A DNA stretch of 46,464 nt from NCBI RefSeq assembly GCF_001613065.1, contig NZ_BDBQ01000111.1, positions 1 through 46,464 of the forward strand, read 5' to 3'. This stretch comes from Nocardia miyunensis NBRC 108239. GTDB lineage: Bacteria > Actinomycetota > Actinomycetes > Mycobacteriales > Mycobacteriaceae. The notes under the pieces were generated by a model. The model made no database searches and was not told where the DNA came from. It saw only the letters and a program-made list of their open reading frames with translations. This document shows positions 22,709 to 34,700 of this stretch, piece by piece. Made by a program: the position numbers and the translations under genes. Within the stretch, counting starts at the first letter, position 1. Each line of letters starts with the position of its first letter.

Positions 22709-23493
22709 AGCCCCTGGTCGAGGTCGAGCGGGTCGACAGCACAGCCGTCGTCTGGTTCAACCGACCCGACGAACTCAACGGAATGACCAATGAACTGGAA
22801 ACCGAGTACTTCGACGCGCTCCAGGCCGCGGATGGCGATCCGGAGGTGCGGGCCATCATCGTCTCCGGCAGGGGACGGGCGTTCAGCGCCGGGGCCGACC
22901 TGCAAGCGCTCCAAGGGCTCGCGAAAAGCGGGTCACGAGGGCTCGACGAAGACCGCCGCGGCCACCTGGTGGCACTCGAGATCGATACTCCAACCATCGC
23001 GGCCATCAACGGCCCGGCCGTGGGAATGGGGTTCGTACACGCTCTCACCTGCGATGTTCGCCTGGCGTCGAGCTCCGCATCGTTCGCCACCGGCTTCAGC
23101 AAGCTCGGACTCATCGCCGAACAGGCCATCTCGTGGCTTCTACCGCAGATCGCAGGTCGAGCTGTCGCGCTCGACCTGCTCCTTTCCAGCCGGCGCATCG
23201 ACGCCCGCGAAGCCTTGGCCGCCGGACTCGTCACCAAGGTCGTCGGCGACGGCGACCTGCTTCCCGAAGCTCTCGCCTACGCGTCCCTGCTCGCCGAGAC
23301 TACGTCGCCGTACGCAACCGCGGTCATCAAGCAGCAGATCAACCGAGATCCGGTATCGAGTCTGAAGTCAGTGGTGGACGAATCACACCGTCTCGCCGAG
23401 GCCGCCCTGGACGGACCGGACTTCCGCGAAGGAATCGACAGCTTGACGCATCGACGGCGCCCCCGTTACCCGGGAGTCCCACGACCGCACTGA
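22705..23493 (+). CDS. enoyl-CoA hydratase/isomerase family protein
   Basis: A 262-residue crotonase-fold protein (MKPLVEVERVDSTAVVWFNRP onward) with AFSAGADLQAL for the first oxyanion-hole strand and AAINGPAVGMGFVHALTCDVRLAS for the second. The next segment reads TGFSKLGLIAEQAISWLLPQIAG, with Glu in the acid position. It is coupled to the BVMO gene by an ATGA overlap, so it probably acts in the same pathway, for instance on the enoyl-CoA derived from the opened product. The frame directly after its stop holds a P-type ATPase-like fragment. Confidence 0.88.
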   Translation: MKPLVEVERVDSTAVVWFNRPDELNGMTNELETEYFDALQAADGDPEVRAIIVSGRGRAFSAGADLQALQGLAKSGSRGLDEDRRGHLVALEIDTPTIAAINGPAVGMGFVHALTCDVRLASSSASFATGFSKLGLIAEQAISWLLPQIAGRAVALDLLLSSRRIDAREALAAGLVTKVVGDGDLLPEALAYASLLAETTSPYATAVIKQQINRDPVSSLKSVVDESHRLAEAALDGPDFREGIDSLTHRRRPRYPGVPRPH

Positions 23494-23499
23494 CAATAC

Positions 23500-23625
23500 G
23501 TCAACGCCAACACCCGGAAGTCCGCTCGGGCGATCGCTCGCCAGCTCGGCTTTCCCGCCGACGCGCGCGTGGTCACCGGCGCCGAACTCGTGGACGCCGA
23601 CGAGGACGCGCGCTCGACGCTCGAC
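23500..23625 (+). pseudogene. fragment of a cation-transporting P-type ATPase
   Basis: About 40 codons in the frame directly following the hydratase stop read NTRKSARAIARQLGFPADARVVTGAELVDADEDA. The pattern ARAIARxLG-(P)ADARVVTGAEL-x-D(A/D)D is the part of the HAD phosphorylation domain that follows the TGD motif in calcium/magnesium-type P-ATPases. The TGD itself and the later hinge motif are absent. This is a short relic with no start of its own. The assignment rests on motif memory only. Confidence 0.4.
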
Positions 23626-23797
23626 GAGTCGGCGCCACCGCCGCGCATCGCAGCAGTGAGGCCGCAGATTCACCCCGGCATCGCGAAGAGATCCGTGCCG
23701 GTCGGTGGAGCGGCTATCGAGATCGGGATCGGCTCGGCACCGGCAGGGGAAGCCGGTCGTGTTCGAGAGGACGACGCACTGCGGCCGGCGGCACGGT

Positions 23798-24213
23798 TCA
23801 CTCGGGCGGTGTGCGTTCGTGCAGGGTCAGCAGCAGGTGGTCGAACTCGCTCACCACCGCAGGGTCGGGCTGGGTCAAGGTCGGCAGCTCGAGGAGTAGT
23901 TGTTCGGCCAAGGCCCGCAGTTTGGTGTTGGTTTCCTGCGATCGCCACACCAGGACCTTGAATGCTTGCTCGTCGCTGATCCGGTACATCCGCATCAGCA
24001 CGCCCTTGGCCCGTTCGATCGCGGCGCGTGAGTCGACGATCTCGGGCCGCAACTGGCTGACCGCTTCCTTCTCCGCCACCGCCAAGGTGTCGGACAGGTC
24101 GATATAGAACCCCGAGGTACCGATCGGATGCCCGTCGGTGTCCAGGATGCGGTCGGCCACGACTATGACCGAGTGCTCGGCGCCGTGGATGCGCGCCGGA
24201 CGCGCGGTCCGGA
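23798..24213 (-). pseudogene. PAS-ANTAR domain protein, 5'-truncated
   Basis: The frame encodes the last strands of a PAS domain (HSVIVVADRILDTDGHPIGTSGFYIDLSDT) followed by a full ANTAR RNA-binding domain (SRAAIERAKGVLMRMYRISDEQAFKVLVWRSQETNTKLRALAEQLL). Proteins of this kind are actinobacterial antiterminators and normally have a complete PAS sensor of about 100 residues before the ANTAR part. Here the homology stops at about 24213 and no start codon with a ribosome binding site precedes it. The frame stays open to 24451 but through unrelated sequence. It is probably a relic, although a shortened product cannot be excluded. Confidence 0.7.
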
Positions 24214-24312
24214 CGCATGAGCGCTGAAATCGAATTCGCGGGACCGGCCCATCTTTTCTTATCGTCGCGAGAACACTTCTGCGCGAGGGTTTTTCGCGTG
24301 GTCTTCGGTCAC

Positions 24313-24435
24313 TCAACCATCGGACACCGTCAGATTGTCCACCGAGATCGAGGAGGTTTCGCGCCCGAAATGCACCAGGAACGGGCCGTATTCGTCGGAG
24401 ACCCAGAAGGTGCCGTCCGGCAGGGCGAGCCGACA
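24313..24435 (-). pseudogene. fragment of an esterase-like phytase family protein
   Basis: Reading the minus strand from about 24435, the frame gives RLALPDGTFWVSDEYGPFLVHF and then runs through an unrelated tail to a TGA at 24313-24315. DGTFWVxDEYGPFLxHF is the signature strand of the phytase-like esterase family (PF13449), proteins normally of about 350 residues that are secreted or lipid-anchored. Only about 20-25 codons remain. This fragment abuts the truncated PAS-ANTAR gene, so at least one deletion or rearrangement end lies between them. Confidence 0.55.
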
Positions 24436-24481
24436 AATGCCCCACGTTCATTTGACAAGTCGATGTCAGGCTGTCCGGGGG

Positions 24482-24826
24482 CTACTGGTCGGGGACGAGA
24501 GCGTAGACCTTCACGACGAAAATGTCCTGCTCCGAGCCCGAGGGGTTGGCGATGTAGAAACCACGGCGAGACAACGACTCCCGCTCGCGGGGTAGGGGCG
24601 TTCGGGCGCCGGAGGCGATGTTCGACAAGACGCGATGGTCGGAGTTCGCCCGGATATCGGCCATCACGTTGAACCGGATCTTCCCGGTGTCGGGTTCTGT
24701 CCGCCAGAGCAATTCCGTGGTCCCCGCCGGGATCTCGGCCAGCGAGAAGTTCGGACTCGATCGGTCCTTCTGCCCTCGCCGAGGGTCGCGATCGGAACGG
24801 ATCTCGGTGATGAGGACCTCCGCCAT
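24482..24826 (-). CDS. small hypothetical protein
   Basis: A 114-residue protein starting MAEVLITEIRSDRDPRRGQ, with AGGAG seven bases before the ATG; a GTG two codons upstream is an alternative start. It is rich in charged residues in its first half and ends with strand-like FYIANPSGSEQDIFVVKVYALVPDQ. There is no signal peptide, membrane segment or motif that I recognise. It appears intact although it sits in the relic zone between two gene fragments and the NRPS cluster. It may be a beta-rich small soluble protein. Function unknown. Confidence 0.6.
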   Translation of the reverse strand: MAEVLITEIRSDRDPRRGQKDRSSPNFSLAEIPAGTTELLWRTEPDTGKIRFNVMADIRANSDHRVLSNIASGARTPLPRERESLSRRGFYIANPSGSEQDIFVVKVYALVPDQ

Positions 24827-25014
24827 TGCCACTCCTGTTCATCTCGCGCGTCGTCACGCCGATCGACCCGACCGACCAGCCTCGAAAAGCCGAATACCGA
24901 CGCCGGTGTGAAACCCATTGCTGTGACTTGGATGTCGGTGGTCGAGCCATCGGGCGGCATGGTCGATCTTGCCAGGTGACGGCGAGAGCGAGGGGCGAAT
25001 CGCGCGTCGCGTGT

Positions 25015-25031
25015 CCGAGCCGGGCGCTCGG
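25015..25031 (-). terminator. hairpin downstream of the NRPS operon
   Basis: CCGAGC-CGGGC-GCTCGG forms a perfect six-base-pair GC stem with a five-base loop, starting 15 bases beyond the stop of the last gene of the NRPS transcript. No T-run follows on the minus strand, so it would be a non-canonical actinobacterial terminator or only an RNA 3' stabiliser. Confidence 0.35.
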
Positions 25032-25045
25032 TCGAACGTCACCGA

Positions 25046-25720
25046 TCAGCTGGACCGGTCGTTCGCTGCGTTGGGGTGCTGGACGAGCCTGTCGGACATC
25101 GCGGTGGCGATGAACCTGGGGATGCTGGGTGCGAAGAGCTTGAGGTAGCAGTCCATCCATTCGCGGCGGGTGTTGAGGAACGGGAAATCGGTGGGGACCA
25201 TGTGACGGATCGCGAGCAGGGGCAGGGGCGCGTCGAGAGCTCGGAAGTCGGGGTTGTGCAGGCCCGGGACGGTGCAACCCGGATAGAACTGTCCGAGCAT
25301 CAGGCCCTGCTCGACGAACCGGGATTTCTGATCGCGTTGCACGAAGTCGATATCGCCGTATTCGGTGAGGTCCGGGAACACCGCGAGGACGGCTTTCAGC
25401 TTGGCGTCGGATTCGTTTTGCGGTGGCAGGTCGGGGAACAGCTCGTACAAGTCGTCGACGATCGCGCGGATGCGGTCGCGGTGGATTTCACGACCCGAGA
25501 TGAACGCGGCCCACAGGAATCGGTGTGCGACGGCGTGACTGGTGTAGGGGCAGACCGGGCCGGGGCGGCCGAGGTCGGGGTGGGGGCGGCAGAGGTATTC
25601 GAGCGTCCACCGGCGCAGTTCGGCAGCATGGGCAGGCACATCGGTACCGGTTGTCTGGTCGGCGAACAGGTTGGCGGGTTCGATGCCGGAACGCGTTCCG
25701 ACGATTCGGTCGGTGATCAT
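25046..25720 (-). CDS. conserved actinobacterial protein (DUF6875-like) coupled to the NRPS
   Basis: A 224-residue soluble protein, MITDRIVGTRSGIEPANLF at the start. The motif EYLCRPHPDLGRPGPVCPYTSHAV, with a Cys-Pro pair, is what I associate with the DUF6875 family of actinobacteria. Further conserved-looking parts are FYPGCTVPGLHNPDFRALDAPLPLLAIRHMVPTDFPFL and a C-terminal helix. I know of no established reaction for the family. The ATG overlaps the NRPS stop (ATGA), so its synthesis is tied to the NRPS and it probably acts on the peptide product or on a building block. The longer frame to 25891 lies inside the NRPS gene and is not used. Family name moderately certain. Confidence 0.72.
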   Translation of the reverse strand: MITDRIVGTRSGIEPANLFADQTTGTDVPAHAAELRRWTLEYLCRPHPDLGRPGPVCPYTSHAVAHRFLWAAFISGREIHRDRIRAIVDDLYELFPDLPPQNESDAKLKAVLAVFPDLTEYGDIDFVQRDQKSRFVEQGLMLGQFYPGCTVPGLHNPDFRALDAPLPLLAIRHMVPTDFPFLNTRREWMDCYLKLFAPSIPRFIATAMSDRLVQHPNAANDRSS

Positions 25721-28700
25721 GATCGGCTCGTCCTTGCGGGAGTGGATGACTCGGTGAGAGCGGTGCGGATTGACCTGAAGTGCTCGGTGAGCACGAAACC
25801 GATGACGCGCAGCGAATCCTGCTCGGTCATTCGTTCGTGCTGGACGGGAATCCGGTGTTCGGTGATACGCCCGGTGACGTAGGCGCTCCAAGCGTGCGCG
25901 GGAGAGGTGTCGTCCTCGACGCGGCGGTCCGCGGCGCTGAAGTAGATCAGATCGCCATCGAACAGATCCGGTCGATGGTTGAACGTGAGGTCCACGAGCC
26001 GGGTGTAGTCGCGTTGCAGCCGGAGCAGATGCTCAGGGGTCACGCTGGTGAAAAGTCCGCCTTGCCGGTGCAGCAATTCGACGGCGGCCTCGATCGTCGG
26101 CTCGGCGGGGCCGTCCGGAACGGCGAAACCGCCGAACTCGGCGAGCATCGTCGTCACCGAAGGTGTGGGCGCACGGAAGGTCTCGGCGCTGACGACACGG
26201 GTGTCCATCATGGCCAGGGTGGCCACCGAGTCGCCCTCGCGGCGGAGTCGGACGGCGATCTCGTGGGCGATCGTGCCGCCGAGCGAGTAGCCGAGCAGAT
26301 GGTAGGGGCCGTGCGGTTGGACCGAACGGATCTCCCGCACATAGCGGGCGGCGAGTTGGTCGAGCGTGTCGAACCGCACGGTGGGTTCGGTCAGCGCGGG
26401 TGATTGCAGCCCGCGGACGGGACGGTCGGGATCGAGATACCGTACGAGTCCGCTGAAACCCCAAGCCAATCCGATCGCCGGATGGATACAGAACAGGGGT
26501 GCGGCGGTTCCGGCGTCCCGCAGCGGCAGCACGACCGAGAGCGCCTCGGCGAGATCCTGTTCGCCGAAGTCCTGCCCGGCGGGGCCGGCACGGCGGCTCT
26601 CGATGCGGCGGGCCAGCGACCGAGGTGTCGGGTCGGTGAAGAGCCACTGGAGCGGCACGGTGACGCCGGTGGATTCCGCGATCCGCGCCACCAGGCGGGT
26701 GGCGGCCAGCGAGTCGCCGCCGAGGTCGAAGAAGGCGTCGTCGACTCCGGTTCGTTCGATGTCGAGTGTTCGGGTGAAGGCGTCGCAGACGGTGGCCTCG
26801 AGCGGGGTGGACGGAGCCCGGAACCGAGACCGCCGGCGCAGGTCGGGTGCGGGCAGGGCGTTGTGATCGAGTTTGCCGGTGGTCGTGAGCGGAAGCCGGT
26901 CGAGCGTGCGGATGGTCGTGGGGACCATGTGGGTGGGCAAGCGGGTGGCAAGGTGTGCGATCAGCACCGCGGCGTCGGGTGTGGTGTGCGGGGTGGGCAC
27001 CACGTAGCCGGTGAGCCGGTCGACGCCGTCGGGCCCGGTGTGGACCGCGACCGCGGCGCGAGAGACGCCTGGGTGAGCGCACAGCGCGGTTTCGATGTCG
27101 CCCGGTTCGATGCGATGGCCGTTGACCTTGATCTGCAGGTCACTGCGGCCGATGTAGCGCAGTCGCCGGTCGCCGGTCCAGGCGGCCAGATCGCCGGTGC
27201 GATACATGCGAGTCCCGACCGGCCCGTATGGATCGGGGACGAATCGGGTGGCGGTGAACGCGGGTTGCCGGTGGTAGCCGCGGGCGATGCCCGGACCGGA
27301 CAGATACAGCTCGCCGGCCACTCCGGGCGGGACTGGGCGCATTCTGCGGTCGAGCACAACCGCACGGAACCCGCGGGCCGGGCCGCCGATCAGCGGCGGA
27401 CTGTCCGTCACCGTGGTCAGTGGGATGTCGCGGCAGCTCAGAATGGTGGTCTCGGTAGCCCCGTAGGTGTTGATCAGCGTACGGCCCGGCACCCATCGGT
27501 TCACCAGATCCGGCGGGCATATCTCGCCGCCGAGGATCAGCGTGCGGAGGGTGCCGAGTTCGCCCGGGCGCAGCGAGGCGAGCACGGTCGGGGTGAAGGC
27601 CGCGTGGGTGACACGGGCGGCGGCGATCCGCTCGGCCAGTTCATCGCCCGCGACCACATGCGCCGGGGCGAGCACCAGTGTGGCTCCGGCAGCGGCGGCG
27701 CCGAGCCATTCCAGGACCGACACGTCGAAGCTCGGAGACGCCGCGGCCAGCATTCGGGACGACGCGGTGAGGCCGATCCCTTCCCGCGCTTCAGCGGCCA
27801 GATTCGCGATCCCGGCGTGGGTGACCACGACCCCTTTCGGGATCCCGGTCGAACCCGAGGTGTAGATCAGGTAGGCGGGATGCTCCGGCCGCAATGCGGC
27901 GATGCGTTCGCCGTCCTCGATCGCGGAGGGGGGCGCCGCAGCCGCCTTCGTCACGAATTCGGGGCTGTCGATGCCGAGCCATGTGGTGGCGTCCGGCAAC
28001 TGGTCTCGATGGGCCGCGATCGTCAGCCCGGCGACGGCGCCGGCGTCGGCGAGAATGCCGCTGACCCGGTCTTCGGGCTGGGCGGGGTCGATCGGAACGA
28101 ACGCGCCACCGGTTTTGGCGACCGACCAGACCGCGATCACGGCGTCGATGGAACGCGGTAACGCTATGGCCACCAACGATTCCGGCCCTGCCCCGGCGTC
28201 GATCAATACCCGAGCCCACCGGTTCGAGGTTTCGTCGAGTTCGCGATAGGACAGCGTTTCACCGTCACAGACCAGCGCGTCCGCACCGGACCTCGCCGCG
28301 GCCGCCAACACCTGCGGCAACATCGCCGTCGCCGCACTCGGTCCACCGCGAACGGGTACCAGCGCGGCATGCTCATCGGGCGCGAGCAGTTGCACTCGCG
28401 AGAGCGGGAGATCGATGTCGTCGACGACGGCCTCGAGCACGCGCAGCACTCGGCGCGCGATGGCGTGGATCCGGTGTCGGGTGAACAGGCCCGGCTGGTA
28501 TTCGAAGGTCAGCTCCAGCCGGTCGCCGAGGTGGACGATCAGGCCAAGCGGATAGTGCGCGGCCTCCCGTCCGTGCACGTCCAGGACGTGCATCCCGGCG
28601 ATATCGGTGTCTTCGGACAGCCCGGTCGTGTCGACCGGGTAGGACTCGAAGATGGCCGCGGTGTCGAACATCGCGCCGGACCCGGCCGCCTGTTGGATCC

Positions 28701-31700
28701 GGGCGAGTCCGAGGTGGTTGTGGTCGAGCAGCGCGGCCTGCTGGGTTTGGATTCGCCGGAGCAGCTGGGCGAGAGTTTCGCCGTGGTCGAGCCGGACCCG
28801 GACCGGCACGGTGTTGACGAACAGCCCGATCATCGATTCGACGCCGGGAATCTGCGGGGGGCGTCCGGAGACGGTGGTACCGAACACGACGTCGTCGCGT
28901 GCGGTCGCGTTCGCGAGCACGATCGCCCAGGCGGCCTGGACGACGGTGTTGAGGGTGATCTCCCGCTGGTGGGCGGCGGCGGCCAGGGCCGCGGTGCGGT
29001 GTTCGCTCAACCGCACCCGGACATCGCCCGCCGTCTCGGTGTCGCCGCTGCCGCGGTCCGCGCCCGCCAGCAGAGTCGGCTCGGTGACGCCCTCGAACGA
29101 CCGCGCCCACGCGGTTTCCGCCGCGCCCTGATCCTGGGTTCTCAGCCATGCCAGGTAGTCGCGGAAGGGACGCACCGGGGCCAGTGCGGCGGGGTCGCTG
29201 TCGCCTGCGTAGAGGATCAGCAGCTCCCGGATCAGCAGCGGGGTGGACCAGCCGTCGATCAGGATGTGATGCATGCTCAGCAGCAGTTTGTGCCGCTGGT
29301 CCGAGGTGCTGATCAGGGTCGGGCGCAGCAGCGGCGGCACGGCCGTGTCGAAGTGCCGGTCGCCGGCCATGAGTTCATCGAGCGCGGCCGCGGTGTCGGA
29401 AGATTCCGCGAGGTCGATGTGGGTGAACGGCACGTCGACGTGCGAGTGCACCACCTGGACCGGCTCGCCCGCGCCGTCGCGCACGAACGCGGTCCGCAGG
29501 TTCGGGTGCCGTCCGACGAGGGTCTGTGCGGCGCGACGGAACCGGTCCGCGTCGACGCGCCCGTCGAGTTCCATGCAGATTTGCACGATGTAGTCGTCCT
29601 GCGCGCCGTCGGCGAGCTGGGCGTGGAACAGCAGCCCCTCCTGGAGCGGCGTGAGCGGCCAGATGTCGTCCAACGCCGGGTATCGGGCCTCGAGCCGGTC
29701 GATCGCGGTCTGGTCCAGGTCGACGAGGCCGACGTCGGAGGGCGTCAGCCCGCCCGCGCCGGGCCGGGCCGCGTGGGTGGCCAGGGCCGTCACCGCGTCG
29801 CGCCACAGTTCCGCGAGGTCGGCGACCTCGGCGGAGGTGATCAGCCCGGCCGGGTAGTCCCAGGTCGCGGTCAGGGCAGGTCCGTCCGGCGTGTCCACGG
29901 TGACCGCGTTGACGCCCAGTACGGCTGCTACCGATGCGTCGGGATGCTGGACGCTGCCGCCGTCGGCATCACCGCCGGCGGGCATCCACCCGCTGTCGCG
30001 CAACGCGTCGGGGATGGTGTCGAACCGGCCGAGATAGTTGAAACTCACCTGGGGGCCGGGCAGCGCACCCAGGATGCGGGCGGTATCGGTGCCGAGATAG
30101 CGCAACAGCCCGTAGCCGATGCCGTGGCCGGGGATCCGCCGGAGTTGTTCCTTGACCGATTTGACGACCGTCCCCGCGGCAGCGCCGGCCGCGAACGCGT
30201 CATCGATGTCCATATCGGACAGATCGAGCCGGACCGGGTAGGCGGTGGTGAACCAGCCGACGGTCCGGGTGAGATCGGCGCCGGGCAGGACCGTGTCGTC
30301 GCGGCCGTGACCCTCGAGGGTGAGCAGCGTCTCGGTGACGTCCTCGCCGTGGCGGCGGCGCCACCGGGTCAGCGCCAGTGCGAGTCCGGCGATGAGGGCA
30401 TCGTCCACATTGCCGCGGAACGCCCGGGGCAGGGTGGTGAGCGCGGCGCGGGTCGTCGCGGCGGGCAGCGTCACCCGGACGGTGTCGACGGTGGCCTGCA
30501 CGTCCACGGCCGGGTCGAGCGGTCGCGTCCCGATCACCGGATCGTCGCCGGCGAGTGTGGCACGCCACCAGTCGATTTCATCGATGCTCGCGGCGGCGGC
30601 TTCCAGTCCGTGTGCCCAGCGTCGCATCGACGTGCCGACGGGTGCGAGCCGCGGCTGCTGCCCGGCGCTCACCTGGGCCCCGGCGACAGCGAGGTCGGGA
30701 ACGAGGATCCGCCACGACACCCCGTCCACCACCAGGTGGTGTGCGACGACCAGCAGCCGACCCGGCCGGTCCGCGCAGTCCAACCAGACCAGCTGCAACA
30801 CGACTCCCGCGGCGGGATCGAGACGCTCGGCGGCCGAACGCGCCTGCTCGGCGGCGATCGCGGCGAACGCGCTGCTGTCCGGCGGCGCGTCCACCGGCAC
30901 GTGCCGGATGAGTCCCGCGGCGGATATCCCGGCCGGCCGCACCCGCAGCGCCCAGCCCGACGGGTGCGCGGGGTCGGGCAGTAGCCGGGCGCGCAGCATG
31001 TCGTGGTGATCGATCACCGCTTGCACGGTCGCCGTTATCGCGGTCCTGTCGACGTCGGGCGGCAGCGTCAGCATCACCCACTGGCAGAAGCGGTCGAATT
31101 CGCCGCGCTCGAACATCCAGCACATGATCGGCGTCAGCGGCATCGGCCCCGCACCTCCGCCGGGCAGTTCCTCCGGGAGGGAGGCCGCCGCGGCGGTGTC
31201 GGGGACGGCGGTCCGGGCCAGCCCGGCGACGGTCTTGCACTCGAACACGTCACGGACGGAGAACACCAGCCCCGCCGTCCTGGCCCGGGTCACCAATTGG
31301 ATCGACATGATGCTGTCGCCGCCCAGAGCGAAGAACGAATCGTCGAGCCCGATCGCGTCGACGCCCAGTACCTCGGCGAACAGCCCCGCCAGCGTCTTTT
31401 CCGTATCGGTGACCGGCGCCCGGAATTCGGCTCGGCCCGTGGCGAAGTCCGGCTCGGGCAGCGCGGCGCGGTCGAGTTTGCCCGTCTCGGTAATGGGCAG
31501 CTCGTCGAGCACCATCACGGTCGCCGGCACCATGTGCGGGGCCAGGCGCTGCCCGGCGGAGGTGAGAACCGCGGCCGGGTCCACGTGGACGCCGGGCTCG
31601 GGCACCACGTATCCGATCAACCGATCGGCGGTGGAGTCGTGGCGCACGGCCGCTACCGCGCGAGCCACCCCGGCGCAGGCCAGCAGACCCGATTCGACCT

Positions 31701-34700
31701 CGCCGAGTTCGATGCGGAAGCCGCGAATCTTGACCTGGAAGTCCGTCCGGCCGACATAGTCGAGCGCCGGACCTCCCTCGGGTTGCCACAGCCACCGCAC
31801 CAGGTCCCCGGTGCGATACATCCGCCGCCCCGAATCGGCGAACGGATCGGCGACGAACCGCGACGCCGTCAGCCCCGGCCGGTTGCGGTAACCGCGAGCC
31901 AATCCCGGACCGGTGAGGTAGAGCTCGCCGACGACTCCCGGCGGCACCGGGCGCAACCAGGCGTCGAGCACGACCTGGTCGACGCCGCGGATCGGCCCGC
32001 CGATCGTCGCGGCCGCATCCGGCGCCATCGGCGCTCCGGCATCGGTCTGGATCGTGGCCTCCGCCGGACCGTAGGTGTTGAACAGTTTCCGGCCCGGAGC
32101 CCACCGCGACACCAGTCGTGGCGAGGGCGTCTCGCCACCGATCACGACCGTCCCCAGGTTCCGCAGTCCGGCCGGGTCGACGGTGCCCAGGGCCGTGGGG
32201 GTCAGCGCGGCGTGCGTCACCGAGTTGTGCGAAATGATCTGTGCCAGTTCGATTCCGCCGAAGACGGTCGGTGGTGCGATGACCAGCCGTCCGCCCGACG
32301 CGAACGCCCAGAGCAGTTCCAGGACCGCGGCATCGAAACTGGGCGACGCGGCGTGCAGCACCCGCGCGCTCGGCCCGATCTCGAAGCGCGAGCATTGCTC
32401 GGCCACCAGATTCGCCAACCCCCGGTGCGGGACGACCACGCCCTTCGGCACGCCCGTCGAGCCGGACGTGTAGATCACGTAGACGGCGTCGTCGATCCGG
32501 ACCGGCCGCAGTCGTTCGGCATCGGTCACCGGCGTCGCAGGCAGCCGCGTCACCTCCGCTGCGACCGTCGGCTCGTCCAGGACCAGCCACGGCACCGATC
32601 CGGGCAGCCGATCGCGCCACTCCGACACCGTGATTCCGGTCGCCGCGCCCGAGTCGGTGAGCATGTGCTGGACCCGGCTCCCCGGATTGCGCGGATCCAC
32701 CGGGACGAATGCCGCCCCCGACTTCGCCACCGCCCACACCGCCAGCACCGACTCGAACGAGCGCGGCAACCCGACCGCGACACTGGTTTCCGGACCGGCG
32801 CCTCGACCGATCAGCAGTCGCGCCAACCGGCTCGACTCCGCATCCAGTTCACGGTACGTCCACTGCCGGTCCCCGCACACCACCGCGACGGCCCCCGGAT
32901 TCCGCGCCACGGCCGCCGCGAACAGCTCCGGCAACACCCGCTCCGGCACAGCGGGAGCACCCGACATCGGCGCCAGTTCGCGAGATTCCTCCGACGTGAG
33001 CAGATCGAGCCGGGCCAGCGGCAGATCCGGGTCGGTGGCGATGGCGTCGAGCACGCTCAGGACCCGCCCCATGGTCCTGGCTATCATGTCGTCGTCGAAG
33101 AACTCGGCCAGGTATTTGATCTCGAGACGCAGTCCGGTATCGACCCGCCCGACCACGCCGAGGGGATAGTGCGCCGCGTCGATGCCGACCACGTCGACCA
33201 GCCGCATTCCGGCGATGTCGGTGTCCTCGGTCAGCCCGTGACGGTCGATCGGGAAGGACTCGAGCACCGTTATCGTGTCGAACTCCGCCCCCGGCCCGGC
33301 CACACGCTGGATGTCGGCCAGGCCGATGAATTGGTGATCGAGCAAGGCGGCCTGCTCCGCCTGGATTCGGTCGAGCAACTGCCCGAGGGTCTCGGTGGTG
33401 TCCAGGCGCACGCGCACCGGCACCGTGTTGATGAACAGCCCGATCATCGATTCGATGTCCGCGATCTGCGGGGTCCGTCCGGAGACCACGGCGCCGAACG
33501 TCACGTCCTTCCGGGATGTCAACGCGCCCAAGATAATTGCCCATGCCACCTGGACCATGGTGTTGAGCGTGATGCCGCGGGACCGCGCGCAACGGGTCAG
33601 GGCCGCGGTCTGCTCTTCGGTGAGTTCGCCGGATACCTCGCGTGATTCGGTGTCGCGACGGCCCGGACCGGCCGCGGCCACCAGGGTCGGCTCGTCCGCG
33701 CCCTCGAACGCGCGGGCCCAGGCGTCGAGTGACGCCGCCCGGTCCTGGCGGCCGAGCCAGGACAGGTAGTCGCGGTAGGACCGCACATGCGGCAGCGACG
33801 TCTCGTCGCAATCGGTGGCGTAGAGCACCAGCAGTTCCTGTAGCAGCAGCGGCGTCGACCAGCCATCGAGCACCAGGTGATGATCGGTGAGCACCAGCCG
33901 GTACTGCTGCGGTCCGGTGGTGACCAGCATCCAGCGCAGCAGCGGGGCACGGGCCGGGTCGAACCGGGTGGCGCGGTCCGCGGCCAGAAGCAGCTCCCAC
34001 TCGCGACCGCGTGCGCCCTCATCGAGCCCGGACAGGTCCAGCTCCGCCCAGGGAGCCTCGGCGTCGTCGACGACGACCTGCACCTGTCCGGCGCCCGCAT
34101 CGCTGACGAACGCCGTGCGCAGATTCGCGTGCCGGTCGAGCAGTATCCGCGCGGCTCGGCACAGCCGACGCGCGTCGACCCGGCCGCGCAGTTCCAGGAC
34201 CAGCTGCGTGAGATAGGTATCCACCGACTGCTCGGAGACCAGCGCATGGAACAACAGCCCCTCCTGCAGCGGGGCCAGCGGCCAGACATCGCTCAGCGCC
34301 GGATACCGCTGCTCGAGTAGCTCGATCTCGGATTGTCCGAGATCGACCAGCGGCAGATCCGATGGTGTCCGCCCGCCGCTCCCGGCACGGCGGACATGGC
34401 TCGCCGAGGCGGTCAGCAACCGGCGCCACGATTGCGCGATCTCGCGCACCTCGTCGGCGGTGAGCACCCCGGCGGGATACGACCAGATCGCTCGCAGCCG
34501 CCGCCCGCCCGCGTCGTCCAGGACGACGGCCCGGATGTCGAGCACCGCGGGCACCGGCATATCCGGATCCTGCGCAACGGCGAACTCGGCGTCGCCGATA
34601 CGCATCGGCGCCCATCCCGCCCCCGATATCTCTTCGGTGTCCGCCGTGGCAACGCGGCCGAGGTAGTCGAACGCGATCTGCGGCGTCGCGGTCGCGAGGA

